Below the pieces are notes generated by a model. That model worked only from the letters and a program-made list of their open reading frames with translations. It had not been told where the DNA came from and searched no databases. From Ohtaekwangia sp035628875 (GTDB lineage Bacteria; Bacteroidota; Bacteroidia; Cytophagales; Cyclobacteriaceae), in contig DASPIZ010000037.1 of NCBI GenBank assembly GCA_035628875.1, positions 9,807 to 73,806 of the forward strand: 64,000 nucleotides of DNA, given 5' to 3'. The translations under genes and the position numbers were made by a program. Below, piece by piece: positions 25,745 to 34,705 of this stretch (positions are counted from its first letter, which is position 1; each line of letters starts with the position of its first letter).

Positions 25745-26971
25745 ATGAACAGAGTTGTAATAACCGGGCTTGGAATTTATTCCTGTATAGGAAAGAATTT
25801 AGCGGAGGTAAACGAATCCCTCTATGCCGGAAAATCGGGAATTGTCTTCGATCCGAAGCGCAAGGATATGGGATATCGCTCTGGTTTGACCGGTTTTGTT
25901 CCGAAACCAATGCTAAAAGGTGTACTTGACCGGCGTGCACGCATCATGCTTCCCGAGCAAGGTGAGTATGCGTATATGGCAACAGTGGAAGCGCTTGCTC
26001 AGGCTGGTTTGGACCAGGATTATATTGATCAGACAGAACTGGGTATTATTTATGGTAATGATAGTTCCGCACAGCCGGTTATCGAAGCCACTGATATTAT
26101 ACGGGATAAAAAAGACACCATGATGGTAGGGTCGGGTTCGGTGTTTCAGGCATTGAATTCAACCGTAAGCATGAATCTTTCAACAATCTTCAAATTAAAA
26201 GGTATAAATTTCACGGTAAGTGCCGCTTGTGCGAGTGGATCACATGCAATTGGATTAGGATACATGTTTATCCGCCAGGGAATGCAGGATTGTATTATTT
26301 GTGGCGGCGCTCAGGAAACCAATATTTACTCGATGGGTAATTTTGATGCATTGGGCGTTTTTTCAACACGCGAAGACAATCCGGCCGCAGCATCCCGTCC
26401 TTTCGATAAGAATCGTGACGGACTTGTTCCGAGCGGAGGGGCAGCAACTGTAATTTTAGAAAGCCTGGAATCAGCTACGCGAAGAGGTGCAAATATTTTA
26501 GGCGAAATAATTGGTTATGGTTTTTCGTCGAATGCGGATCACATTTCTAATCCAAGTGTAAAAGGACCTTCCCGGTCATTGCAGATGTCACTTAAAAACG
26601 CTGGTCTTGCGGCTGCTGATATCGATTACATTAACGCTCACGCTACCTCTACTCCCGCGGGAGATGCAAGTGAAGCCAGTGCCATTGCCGCGATTTTTGG
26701 TGATGCCAAAACACCGGTAAGTTCAACCAAGTCTATGACGGGCCATGAATGTTGGATGGCCGGAGCCAGTGAGATTGTTTACACGATGCTCATGATGCAA
26801 AATTCGTTCATTGCGCCGAATATTAATTTTGAAACACCGGATGAGCATTCGGCCAAACTGAATATTATTTCCAGATCAATCAATAGCAATATAGATATCT
26901 TCCTGTCGAATTCATTTGGATTCGGCGGAACGAATTCAACGTTAATTGTAAAAAAGTGGAGAAAGCAATAA
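25745..26971 (+). CDS. 3-oxoacyl-ACP synthase II-type ketosynthase (first)
   Basis: 408 residues from ATG 25745 (MNRVVITGLG, the usual FabF start). In-frame upstream codons TTG 25682 and ATG 25697 lie in the promoter and leader hairpin. Catalytic residues C162 (AACASGSH), H299 (NAHATST) and H334 (MTGHECWM) are all present, so it is a full condensing enzyme. It should elongate the aryl-polyene chain on an acyl carrier protein. Its stop overlaps the start of the carrier protein gene by one base. Confidence 0.92.
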   Translation: MNRVVITGLGIYSCIGKNLAEVNESLYAGKSGIVFDPKRKDMGYRSGLTGFVPKPMLKGVLDRRARIMLPEQGEYAYMATVEALAQAGLDQDYIDQTELGIIYGNDSSAQPVIEATDIIRDKKDTMMVGSGSVFQALNSTVSMNLSTIFKLKGINFTVSAACASGSHAIGLGYMFIRQGMQDCIICGGAQETNIYSMGNFDALGVFSTREDNPAAASRPFDKNRDGLVPSGGAATVILESLESATRRGANILGEIIGYGFSSNADHISNPSVKGPSRSLQMSLKNAGLAAADIDYINAHATSTPAGDASEASAIAAIFGDAKTPVSSTKSMTGHECWMAGASEIVYTMLMMQNSFIAPNINFETPDEHSAKLNIISRSINSNIDIFLSNSFGFGGTNSTLIVKKWRKQ

Positions 26972-27228
26972 TGGAAAAGGAAAGTATCATCGAAAAAATT
27001 AAAGGATTTCTGGTCGAGGAGTTTGAAGTTGAACCAGAGAAGATTCTGCCTGACGCTAATCTGAAAGAAACTCTTGCGCTTGACAGCCTCGATTACATAG
27101 ATCTTGTTGTCGTGATTGAAAGTAACTTCGGCTTTAAGGTGAAGCCGGAGGATTTTGGTTCCATTGTTACTTTTCAACATTTCTATGACTATGTAACAAC
27201 ACGCGTTTCAGAGAATGTAACTTCCTGA
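26971..27228 (+). CDS. Acyl carrier protein (first)
   Basis: 85 residues from ATG 26971. The phosphopantetheine attachment Ser is S39 in ALDSLDYI. Helix pattern is typical of ACPs. The overlapped ketosynthase gene suggests the two work together. A second ACP is at 32185. Confidence 0.92.
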   Translation: MEKESIIEKIKGFLVEEFEVEPEKILPDANLKETLALDSLDYIDLVVVIESNFGFKVKPEDFGSIVTFQHFYDYVTTRVSENVTS

Positions 27229-27230
27229 TC

Positions 27231-28115
27231 ATGCCCGAATGGCAAGGTAAATCGCAGAGTTCCAAATTAGGTTATCAGATCTTTATCCATGTTTCTAAAG
27301 CCTTTGGATTAACACCTGCATACATGCTTTTGCGTTTTGTTGCGCTGTACTATTTTTTGTTTTCCAGGCAATCATCGAAATACATTTACCAATATTTTCG
27401 CAGGCAACACAACTACGGCAAACTTAAGGCGTCGAAGTCGCTTTATATGAACTACTATCGGTTCGGGCAAACCTTGCTGGATAGAATTGTATTAACAAGT
27501 GGCATGTTTAATAAATTTACCTGCCATTTTGATGGCGAAGAGAATTTGCTGGATATTGTGAAGCAGGGAAAGGGTGGGATCTTTCTTAGTGCCCATGTCG
27601 GTAACTGGGAGGCTGCAGGTTTTTTTCTGCAACGACTAAACGCTCCCGTGCATGTTGTTATGTACGATGGCGAACATCAGCAGATAAAGGATTATCTCCG
27701 TCAGGTTACCGGTGAAAGAAAGTTCAACGTAATTGTCATTAGCGACGATCTGTCTCACGTCTACGCGATTGGTGAAGCGTTACAAAAAAACGAATTGGTT
27801 TGCTTACATGCAGATCGATTCATTGACCAGTCGAAAACGAATCGTTGCCGGTTCATGAATGGTGAAGCGCTGTTTCCGACGGGACCATTTGCTTTGGCAG
27901 CCGGGTTCGATGTGCCGGTTTCACTGGTGTATGGTTTTAAGGAATCGAATACGCACTATCATTTTTTCGGAAGTGCTGGTATTGGAAGGTTGCAGGGTGA
28001 AGGGAAGAGAGATTTTTCAAAACGGTTGCAGGATATATTTGTCAGGGATCTTGAAACGAAAGTGAAGATGTATCCTGAACAGTGGTTCAATTATTACAAG
28101 TTCTGGCTATCGTAA
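27231..28115 (+). CDS. LpxL/HtrB-type acyltransferase
   Basis: 294 residues. Lipid A acyltransferase family: an N-terminal hydrophobic segment (30-45) and the catalytic H122-x4-E127 in SAHVGNWEA. The later LVCLHADRFI and FPTGPFALA regions fit the family. In the pigment context it is a candidate to transfer the finished aryl-polyene acyl chain from ACP to an acceptor at the membrane, such as a dialkylresorcinol or glycolipid (inference). It has no link to lipid A genes here. Confidence 0.85.
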   Translation: MPEWQGKSQSSKLGYQIFIHVSKAFGLTPAYMLLRFVALYYFLFSRQSSKYIYQYFRRQHNYGKLKASKSLYMNYYRFGQTLLDRIVLTSGMFNKFTCHFDGEENLLDIVKQGKGGIFLSAHVGNWEAAGFFLQRLNAPVHVVMYDGEHQQIKDYLRQVTGERKFNVIVISDDLSHVYAIGEALQKNELVCLHADRFIDQSKTNRCRFMNGEALFPTGPFALAAGFDVPVSLVYGFKESNTHYHFFGSAGIGRLQGEGKRDFSKRLQDIFVRDLETKVKMYPEQWFNYYKFWLS

Positions 28116-28142
28116 CGTTAACATAAAGCATTTAAAGACCCT

Positions 28143-28781
28143 ATGAAATCATTTATTGTACGGCTTGTTTTTTTGTTGAATTTATCTTCACCCATATTTG
28201 CTCAACAAACCACACGTGTATTTCAGGAGGATACACCAATCACGTGGCTTGGACTCGATTTTTCTGAGGCAAAATTTATTGGTGATACAGAGCGGTTTAC
28301 TACTGATGAAGATGTCTTTAAGCTGATGTATGCGCTGAATGTTTTGATGATCAACGAAGCAGAAAAATACGATATCGGTAAAGCTTTCAAAAAAAATAAT
28401 GTAACCCATAAACTGGATGTTACCATTGAGCACAATAAAGGACTGGATGCTCAATCTGTCGTTTCTACTGATCTGAAAGACGTGAAACGCCTTACGCCGG
28501 ATGATATTCAGGACATCGTAGCGGGCTATGATTTTAATACCTTGAAAGGACTGGGACTTATGTTTAACGTTGAAGCATTTTCTAAATCCCATAACAAAGG
28601 AAGCATTTTCATTACGTTTATTGATATGGAAAACAAACAAGTGGTGTTAACCGAAAGGTTTACGGCGTCGCCAAAAGGTTTCGGGCTCCGGAACTATTGG
28701 GCAGGCGCTGTCTATACAATGCTTAAAAGCTTAAAAAGTATAGACTATCGCACAATGCGGAAAAAATATACCAAACTATAA
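28143..28781 (+). CDS. Exported protein of unknown function in the pigment operon
   Basis: 212 residues with a signal peptide (FIVRLVFLLNLSSPIFAQ). The mature part is polar, with no Cys, and a conserved-looking start TWLGLDFSEAKFIGD. I do not recognise a family. It is embedded between acyltransferase and thioesterase genes with a gap of one base to the latter, so it most likely serves pigment transport or assembly in the periplasm. Confidence 0.7.
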   Translation: MKSFIVRLVFLLNLSSPIFAQQTTRVFQEDTPITWLGLDFSEAKFIGDTERFTTDEDVFKLMYALNVLMINEAEKYDIGKAFKKNNVTHKLDVTIEHNKGLDAQSVVSTDLKDVKRLTPDDIQDIVAGYDFNTLKGLGLMFNVEAFSKSHNKGSIFITFIDMENKQVVLTERFTASPKGFGLRNYWAGAVYTMLKSLKSIDYRTMRKKYTKL

Positions 28782-28782
28782 T

Positions 28783-29214
28783 TTGAATAATACGATCACT
28801 GTGCTGATAAATGAATTAGAAATTCCCGTGCGTTTCAATGAGGCTGATCCTTTGGGCGTAGTCTGGCACGGGCATTACCTGCGCTACTTTGAGGATGGTC
28901 GTGAGGCTTTCGGGAAAGATTATGCTATTTCGTATCTCGATTTTTACAGGAACAATATTGCCGTTCCGGTTGTATCCGTACAATGTGATTATAAAAGACC
29001 CTTGCATTACGGTGATACATTACTACTGAAAACTATTTTTCAACCTGTACCTGCCGCGAAGCTGTTGTTTCGATATGAGATTTATCATGCCGATCGGAAA
29101 GACTTGATTGCAACCGGAAACACCACGCAGGTTTTTGTTGACGCCAAATCATTTGAACTTCACCTTATTGTTCCGGAGTTTTTTCAGCAATGGCGTGATA
29201 AATGGCATGTGTAA
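28783..29214 (+). CDS. Hotdog-fold acyl-ACP/CoA thioesterase (4HBT type)
   Basis: 143 residues. The active-site region FNEADPLGVVWHGHYLRYFEDGRE has the Asp and the GVVWHxxY pattern of YbgC/4-hydroxybenzoyl-CoA thioesterases. The first codon is TTG, directly after the preceding stop; a GTG six codons later is the alternative, and there is no usable ATG. It could release or edit polyene chains. It is the only hotdog protein in the cluster; the sequence does not resemble a FabZ/FabA dehydratase. Confidence 0.85.
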   Translation: MNNTITVLINELEIPVRFNEADPLGVVWHGHYLRYFEDGREAFGKDYAISYLDFYRNNIAVPVVSVQCDYKRPLHYGDTLLLKTIFQPVPAAKLLFRYEIYHADRKDLIATGNTTQVFVDAKSFELHLIVPEFFQQWRDKWHV

Positions 29215-30333
29215 ATGAGAAAAGTCTGGATCGTCTCCGATGCTATAATTTCTCCACTGGGATTAACCAGTGCAGAGAATTATGAACACGTGGCAAATGG
29301 TCAATCCGGCATATGTCTCACGGCTGATAAAGCATTTACAACGGACCCGATGTACGCGTCAGCAATAAAAGGTTTTTCGGTGCAACAGGGCTTTTCAAAA
29401 ATCGAAGTTCTTGCGCTTCAGGCGGCTCGAGAAACGTTGCGAAATTATCAACCAGATAAATCAAGAACGCTTTTTATTTTTTCAACCACAAAAGGAAATA
29501 TAGATTCTCCTTTAGATCCAAAAGTTCAACCCAGGATTGCATTGCATGCTTGCGCTCAATACATCGCCAGCCAACTCGGTCTTACACATAATCTTGTTGT
29601 TTCAAATGCATGTATCTCAGGCGTACTGGCGATGGTCACAGCACAACGGTATCTCTCGTCGGGGAAATTCGATCATGCACTCGTCGTCGGTGCGGATGTA
29701 TTAAGCCGTTTTGTAGTTTCGGGATTTAAGAGTTTATACGCGTTGAGCAATGCACCATGCAAACCTTTTGATAAACATCGTGATGGTCTTACTTTAGGTG
29801 AAGCAGCAGCGGCCATGCTGATCACTGCTAGACCTCAGGATTTTGGTGTAACACCTTCCATTGAGGTCTTGGGTGGTGCCGTGACTAACGATGCAAACCA
29901 TATTTCTGGCCCCTCTCGCACAGGTAAAGAACTTGCTTTGGCAATCACTAACGCGCTACAAAATACGGACCGAAAGGCATCTCAAATCGACTTTATTTCG
30001 GCGCATGGCACAGCAACGGTTTATAATGATGAAATGGAGGCGAAGGCTTTTCATCTCGCAGGGCTTACAAACGTACCGCTGAATAGTCTGAAAGGATATT
30101 TTGGTCATACCCTCGGTGCTGCCGGTGTGGTGGAGGCCGTGATTACAAGTCACAGTCTTTTGAAGGATGAACTTATTCCAACCCTGGGTTGCAGTGAGTC
30201 AGGTGTTTCCTCAAAAATTAATATAACAATTAAAAAACAGGCACATTTCATGAAGACCGTGTTAAAAACTGCTTCCGGCTTTGGTGGATGCAATGCTGCT
30301 GTGCTCATGGAAAAATTGATAGACAATAAATAA
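29215..30333 (+). CDS. Ketosynthase (second, FabF-like)
   Basis: 372 residues, somewhat shorter than FabF. C133 (SNACISGV), H264 (SAHGTAT) and H298 (YFGHTLGAAG) form the complete condensing triad. The N-terminal sequence is divergent from the first ketosynthase (WIVSDAIISPLG). Its ATG follows the thioesterase stop without a gap. Confidence 0.88.
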   Translation: MRKVWIVSDAIISPLGLTSAENYEHVANGQSGICLTADKAFTTDPMYASAIKGFSVQQGFSKIEVLALQAARETLRNYQPDKSRTLFIFSTTKGNIDSPLDPKVQPRIALHACAQYIASQLGLTHNLVVSNACISGVLAMVTAQRYLSSGKFDHALVVGADVLSRFVVSGFKSLYALSNAPCKPFDKHRDGLTLGEAAAAMLITARPQDFGVTPSIEVLGGAVTNDANHISGPSRTGKELALAITNALQNTDRKASQIDFISAHGTATVYNDEMEAKAFHLAGLTNVPLNSLKGYFGHTLGAAGVVEAVITSHSLLKDELIPTLGCSESGVSSKINITIKKQAHFMKTVLKTASGFGGCNAAVLMEKLIDNK

Positions 30334-30337
30334 GATA

Positions 30338-31579
30338 ATGATAAAAAATAAAACGGATGTGTTGATTATTGGCGCAGGTCCTGCAGGCACAATAGCGGCA
30401 TCACTCATCCATAAAGCGGGACTTCAGGTGAGGGTCGTGGAACGAATGAATTTTCCACGGTTCGTTATTGGAGAAAGTATGTTGCCAAGATGCATGGAAG
30501 TATTACAGGAGGCTGAGTTGTTAGATGCTGTTGCAGCCATGAATTTTCAGCAAAAATCCGGCGCTAAGTTCAGACGAGGAGACGAAGTTGCAGACTATAA
30601 ATTTGCTGACCAGTTTACAGCTGGGTGGCAATGGACATGGCAGGTACCGCGGGCTGAATTTGATCATGCGCTCGCAAATGAAGTTGTACGAAAAGGAGTG
30701 AATATTGATTTTGAAGCTACGGTAACGGATATTCAATTTAATGGTGATAAGCCAAGTTTTACGCTGGTAGAACATAAAGGTGGATCACTGGAAGAAATAG
30801 AAGCAAAATTTATCATTGATGCCAGTGGCTATGGAAGGGTAATTCCAAAAGTACTGGGTTTTGAAAATAAGTCATCGCTTGATCCCCGACGGGCGGTATT
30901 CGCGCATGTTAAGGATGTTAACCGTCTGGAGTTCGATGAACCTAATCGCATTACCGTCGTTGTATATAAACCGGGCGTTTGGGTTTGGATGATTCCATTT
31001 TCCAATGGCAATACGTCCGTTGGTTTTGTTGGAAGTCATGCGTTTTTCCAAAAATATGCTGGTGATCCAAAAGCACAGTTCAATGCATTAATCCAGGGAT
31101 CGCCATTCCTGAAGCATCGGTTTAGGGATGCCAGCTTTATTTTTGAGCCCCGTGTACTTGAATCCTGGTCTTCGGCTTCTGATAAATTTTATGGGGATGG
31201 CTATGTGTTAACCGGTAATGTTACCGAATTTCTGGACCCTATATTTTCTTCCGGTGTTATGTTCGCGGCCGTATCAAGCCACCTGGCAAGTACCCTTCTG
31301 ATCAGAAAACTCAAAGGCGAAACCATTGATTGGGAAAAAGAATATACAGGCAAGCTCCATCAGGGTGTGAACACCTTCCGTGCGTTTGTCGCGGCGTGGT
31401 ACGATGGAACACTTGAGAAAATATTTTTTGTGAAAGAGCCGGACCCTTTAATTAAAAGACAAATATGTTCTGTCCTTGCAGGATATGTATGGGATCTGGA
31501 AAATCCTTTTGTCAAAGAACCGGAAGTTGCCTTGAAAAGATTGGTGAAGTATATAGAAGCGGGAAAACGATATCAATAG
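30338..31579 (+). CDS. Flavin-dependent halogenase-like oxidoreductase
   Basis: 413 residues. FAD motif GAGPAG (12-17), FPRFVIGES (39-47) as in flavin halogenases, K73 in QKSGAKF at the position of the halogenase lysine (K-x-GA-x-F pattern), and W215-V-W-M-I-P220, the WxWxIP signature of halogenases. Both halogenase marks are present. Related hydroxylases and reductases share the fold, so activity is not certain. Chlorinated flexirubins are known compounds, which makes ring chlorination plausible. It uses a free flavin reductase that is not encoded here. Confidence 0.75.
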   Translation: MIKNKTDVLIIGAGPAGTIAASLIHKAGLQVRVVERMNFPRFVIGESMLPRCMEVLQEAELLDAVAAMNFQQKSGAKFRRGDEVADYKFADQFTAGWQWTWQVPRAEFDHALANEVVRKGVNIDFEATVTDIQFNGDKPSFTLVEHKGGSLEEIEAKFIIDASGYGRVIPKVLGFENKSSLDPRRAVFAHVKDVNRLEFDEPNRITVVVYKPGVWVWMIPFSNGNTSVGFVGSHAFFQKYAGDPKAQFNALIQGSPFLKHRFRDASFIFEPRVLESWSSASDKFYGDGYVLTGNVTEFLDPIFSSGVMFAAVSSHLASTLLIRKLKGETIDWEKEYTGKLHQGVNTFRAFVAAWYDGTLEKIFFVKEPDPLIKRQICSVLAGYVWDLENPFVKEPEVALKRLVKYIEAGKRYQ

Positions 31580-31583
31580 CATC

Positions 31584-32183
31584 ATGAATTTTATTTCCGG
31601 TTTTTGTAAGCTTAGAGATTTTCAGATGATAACCTCGTCCGAACATAAATCCTATGGCAACGCAAATGGGGAAACATTTGTGTCGGGACTCTATTCAGAT
31701 CATAAGATAGATTATCCTAAATTTTATAAAATGGATATGCAGTCACGTCTGGGATTTTTATCCGCCGAATTCCTTTTCAGGGATGTACCAGTTAAAGATT
31801 ATCCTTCGGATAGCCTTTCCGTTGTGTTGTCTAATGCAGATGGTAGCCTTGACACCGATCTGAAGTTTGATCGGAGTTGCCAAACCGCTGCGAGCCCTTC
31901 ACTTTTTGTATACACACTTTCCAATATTGTGGCTGGAGAAATTTGTATTCGCCATGGGATCAAAGGAGAAAATGCATTTTTTATCTCCGCGTCGTTTGAT
32001 GCAGAGTTAATGTGTTCTTATGTTGACCTTACTCTCTCGCAACCACAGACAAAAGCATGTCTGGCTGGATGGATCAATGTAGTGGAGGAGCAGCATGATG
32101 TTTTAGTATATTTAGTAGAAAAACGACAGCGCGGATTGTGCTTTGAACATACCCGCGAACAGATAAGTAAACTATATTATTAG
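31584..32183 (+). CDS. Short ketosynthase-like protein (no catalytic centre)
   Basis: 199 residues. The segment SPSLFVYTLSNIVAGEICIRHG resembles the N-terminal half of ketosynthase-like proteins in aryl-polyene clusters. There is no C-terminal half and no Cys-His-His arrangement. It may be a structural or chain-length partner of a neighbouring ketosynthase. It lies two bases before the second ACP gene. Confidence 0.6.
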   Translation: MNFISGFCKLRDFQMITSSEHKSYGNANGETFVSGLYSDHKIDYPKFYKMDMQSRLGFLSAEFLFRDVPVKDYPSDSLSVVLSNADGSLDTDLKFDRSCQTAASPSLFVYTLSNIVAGEICIRHGIKGENAFFISASFDAELMCSYVDLTLSQPQTKACLAGWINVVEEQHDVLVYLVEKRQRGLCFEHTREQISKLYY

Positions 32184-32184
32184 T

Positions 32185-32442
32185 ATGGAACAATTGATTG
32201 GAGAATTGAAGATTCAGATTATTGAGGCGTTGAATCTAAAACATGTAAAGCCCGAACAAATATCGGATGATCAACCTCTGTTTGGTGAAGGTCTTGGTCT
32301 TGATTCGATCGATGCACTTGAATTGATTGTTTTGCTTCAGCAAAAGCATAACACGAAAATCGCAAATGCACAGGATGGACCGAAAATATTCAAATCGGTT
32401 CGATCAATTGCGGAGTATATTACATTACATAAAACAAGTTAA
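32185..32442 (+). CDS. Acyl carrier protein (second)
   Basis: 85 residues; S41 in GLGLDSIDALEL is the attachment site. The sequence differs clearly from the first ACP (26971), so the two probably hold different intermediates or starter and extender units. The gene is followed after four bases by a ketosynthase gene. Confidence 0.92.
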   Translation: MEQLIGELKIQIIEALNLKHVKPEQISDDQPLFGEGLGLDSIDALELIVLLQQKHNTKIANAQDGPKIFKSVRSIAEYITLHKTS

Positions 32443-32446
32443 TACC

Positions 32447-33646
32447 TTGAACCAGGTGTTTGTTATAGGTGCCGGCGTGATATCTGCTATCGGAAATTCT
32501 TATTCGGAATGTTTAAGTTCCCTCATGCACTGTCGTTCCGGGATTGCTGCATTAACAACACTTGATTCCATTCATAAGGGTAAATTACCGGTGGGGGAAG
32601 TAAAACTTTCTAACGAAGCACTTGCCGAAGCTACCGGTGGTAATCCAGCACTAACGAGGACTGCATTACTGGGACTGCATGCTGCGCAGGAAGCCGTGAA
32701 AGATTCGAAACTTCCGGATTTGGGTGCATGGCGTGTAGGTTTATTGTCTGCTACCACGGTAGGGGGGATGGACAAAACTGAAATGTTTTTTCCTGCTTTT
32801 ATGCAGGATAGTAAAGCCGGTAAATTAAAAAATGTCGTGCATCACGCCTGCGGTTCAACCACAGAGATAATGGCAGGATACCTTGGGGTTAAAGATTTTA
32901 TAACCACAATCAATACAGCGTGCTCTTCTTCCGTGAATGCCATCATGATGGGAGCAAGAATGATCCGGCACAACCTGCTTGACATCGCAATCGCCGGCGG
33001 AACGGATGCACTTACACGGTTTACTATAAATGGCTTTAATAGTTTGATGATTCTGGATGATGAACCCTGTAAGCCATTCGATGCGAATCGAAAAGGACTC
33101 AATCTCGGTGAAGGAGCTGGGTATCTGGTGCTGGCATCAGAACGGGTAATTGGGAATCTGCAATTGAATCCAAAGGCAATTATCTCCGGCTATGCAAACA
33201 CGAATGATGCGTATCATCAAACCGCATCTTCTCCGGAAGGAAATGGTTCATACGCTGCGATGAAGAATGCACTTGCCATGGCAGATCTGAAATCATCAGA
33301 TATCGATTATATTAATCTTCACGGCACCGGTACAAAGAATAATGATTTGTCAGAAGGTACTGCAGTGAAGCGTTTATTCGGTGAACAGTACCCGAGGTTA
33401 AGTTCCACCAAAGCTTACACGGGCCATACGCTCGGCGCTTCCGGTGGTGTTGAAGCTGTCTTTTCAGTCATGGCCATTGATAATCAATGTGTTTTTCCTA
33501 ACCTGCGGTTTAAAACGGCGATGCCTGAACTGGGCGTTCAACCACAAATGGAAATGCAGAAAACAAACGTTAATCATGTGATGAGTAATTCATTTGGCTT
33601 TGGTGGTAATTGCGCTTCGATTATTTTATCATCCTTTAAAAGCTAA
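32447..33646 (+). CDS. Ketosynthase (third, FabF-like)
   Basis: 399 residues from TTG 32447. The open frame extends upstream to an ATG at 32327, but that part overlaps most of the ACP gene in another frame and has no family similarity. With TTG the protein starts NQVFVIGAGVISAIGN as expected. C159 (TACSSSVN), H292 (LHGTGT) and H327 (YTGHTLGASGG) are complete. Confidence 0.88.
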   Translation: MNQVFVIGAGVISAIGNSYSECLSSLMHCRSGIAALTTLDSIHKGKLPVGEVKLSNEALAEATGGNPALTRTALLGLHAAQEAVKDSKLPDLGAWRVGLLSATTVGGMDKTEMFFPAFMQDSKAGKLKNVVHHACGSTTEIMAGYLGVKDFITTINTACSSSVNAIMMGARMIRHNLLDIAIAGGTDALTRFTINGFNSLMILDDEPCKPFDANRKGLNLGEGAGYLVLASERVIGNLQLNPKAIISGYANTNDAYHQTASSPEGNGSYAAMKNALAMADLKSSDIDYINLHGTGTKNNDLSEGTAVKRLFGEQYPRLSSTKAYTGHTLGASGGVEAVFSVMAIDNQCVFPNLRFKTAMPELGVQPQMEMQKTNVNHVMSNSFGFGGNCASIILSSFKS

Positions 33647-33649
33647 GAT

Positions 33650-34705
33650 ATGATTGCGTATGTAAAAGGAGTCGGAAACATTTCGCCACAAATGACGTGG
33701 AGAGACGACGCTTTTTCTATACGGGATGGTGACCAAACCGGTAATTATCTTTCAGCGATCGAACCGGATTACGCTGCATGGATAAATCCACAACAATTGC
33801 GTCGGATAAGCCGTATTCTAAAAATGGGAACAGCGGCTGCGTCAATCGCGTTACAGGAAGCAAAGCTCTCGTCGCCGGATGCCATAATCACAGGAACGGG
33901 TATGGGATGCGTTGAGGACACCGGGAAATTTTTGGATAAGATTACCACACTGAATGAAGAGGCCTTGAATCCAACTCCATTTATGCAATCCACACACAAT
34001 ACTATTGGCTCGCAGATTGGGTTAATGGTTGGATGCAAGGGATATAATCAGACTTATGTGCAAGGGGCTTTTTCATTTGAACATAGTTTAATGGATGCCT
34101 TGATGCAGCTGGATGAGCAGCCAGATTTCAACATTCTTGTTGGTGGTGTTGATGAAGTTACCGAAACATATTCTCAAATACTCCAACGATTCGGGTTGTT
34201 GAAACGAGAAACACCGCGATCAATGGATATTTTTAGTTCTCAAACACGTGGAACGATTTTAGGTGAGGGTGCCGCGTACTTTGTTTTGTCACGTACGGCG
34301 GAAGGGAGTAATGCAAGTATTCAAGGCATAAAGACTTTATATCAACCTCATGCACACGAACTACATGATGGCATTGATTCTTTTCTTGCGGAAGCTTTAC
34401 TGAACCGTAATGACGTTGATCTTGTACTCACCGGTAAAAGCGGTGATGCTATAGCAGATAAACAAATTGACCGCGACGTAAATCTGCGATTCCCCCAATC
34501 CAGTTTGGCTGTCTTTAAACACTTGTGTGGCGAACATATGGTTGCATCTTCGTTTGCGCTGTGGTTAGCCGTGTATATGCTGAAGCATCAACAAATGCAT
34601 GAAGCAGTAGTAATCAAAGATGCCGGGAGACCATTAAAGAATATTTTGGTGTATAATCGGTATTATCAGGATCACCATTCACTTTTACTGGTACGTTCAT
34701 GCTAA
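33650..34705 (+). CDS. Ketosynthase-like protein lacking the active-site Cys
   Basis: 351 residues. The N-terminal thiolase-like domain is visible (ITGTGMGCVEDT; ILVGGVDEV; GTILGEGAAYFVLSR). At the place of the nucleophile the sequence is YVQGAFSFEHSL, with no Cys, and the two catalytic His of the C-terminal half are not recognised. It is thus probably a chain-length-factor-like partner for ketosynthase three, whose gene ends three bases before. It overlaps the next gene by seven bases. Confidence 0.75.
   Translation: MIAYVKGVGNISPQMTWRDDAFSIRDGDQTGNYLSAIEPDYAAWINPQQLRRISRILKMGTAAASIALQEAKLSSPDAIITGTGMGCVEDTGKFLDKITTLNEEALNPTPFMQSTHNTIGSQIGLMVGCKGYNQTYVQGAFSFEHSLMDALMQLDEQPDFNILVGGVDEVTETYSQILQRFGLLKRETPRSMDIFSSQTRGTILGEGAAYFVLSRTAEGSNASIQGIKTLYQPHAHELHDGIDSFLAEALLNRNDVDLVLTGKSGDAIADKQIDRDVNLRFPQSSLAVFKHLCGEHMVASSFALWLAVYMLKHQQMHEAVVIKDAGRPLKNILVYNRYYQDHHSLLLVRSC

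Noticed and set aside
32327..32446. ATG start of the third ketosynthase at 32327
   Set aside because: The added 40 residues overlap the ACP gene in another frame and show no ketosynthase similarity.
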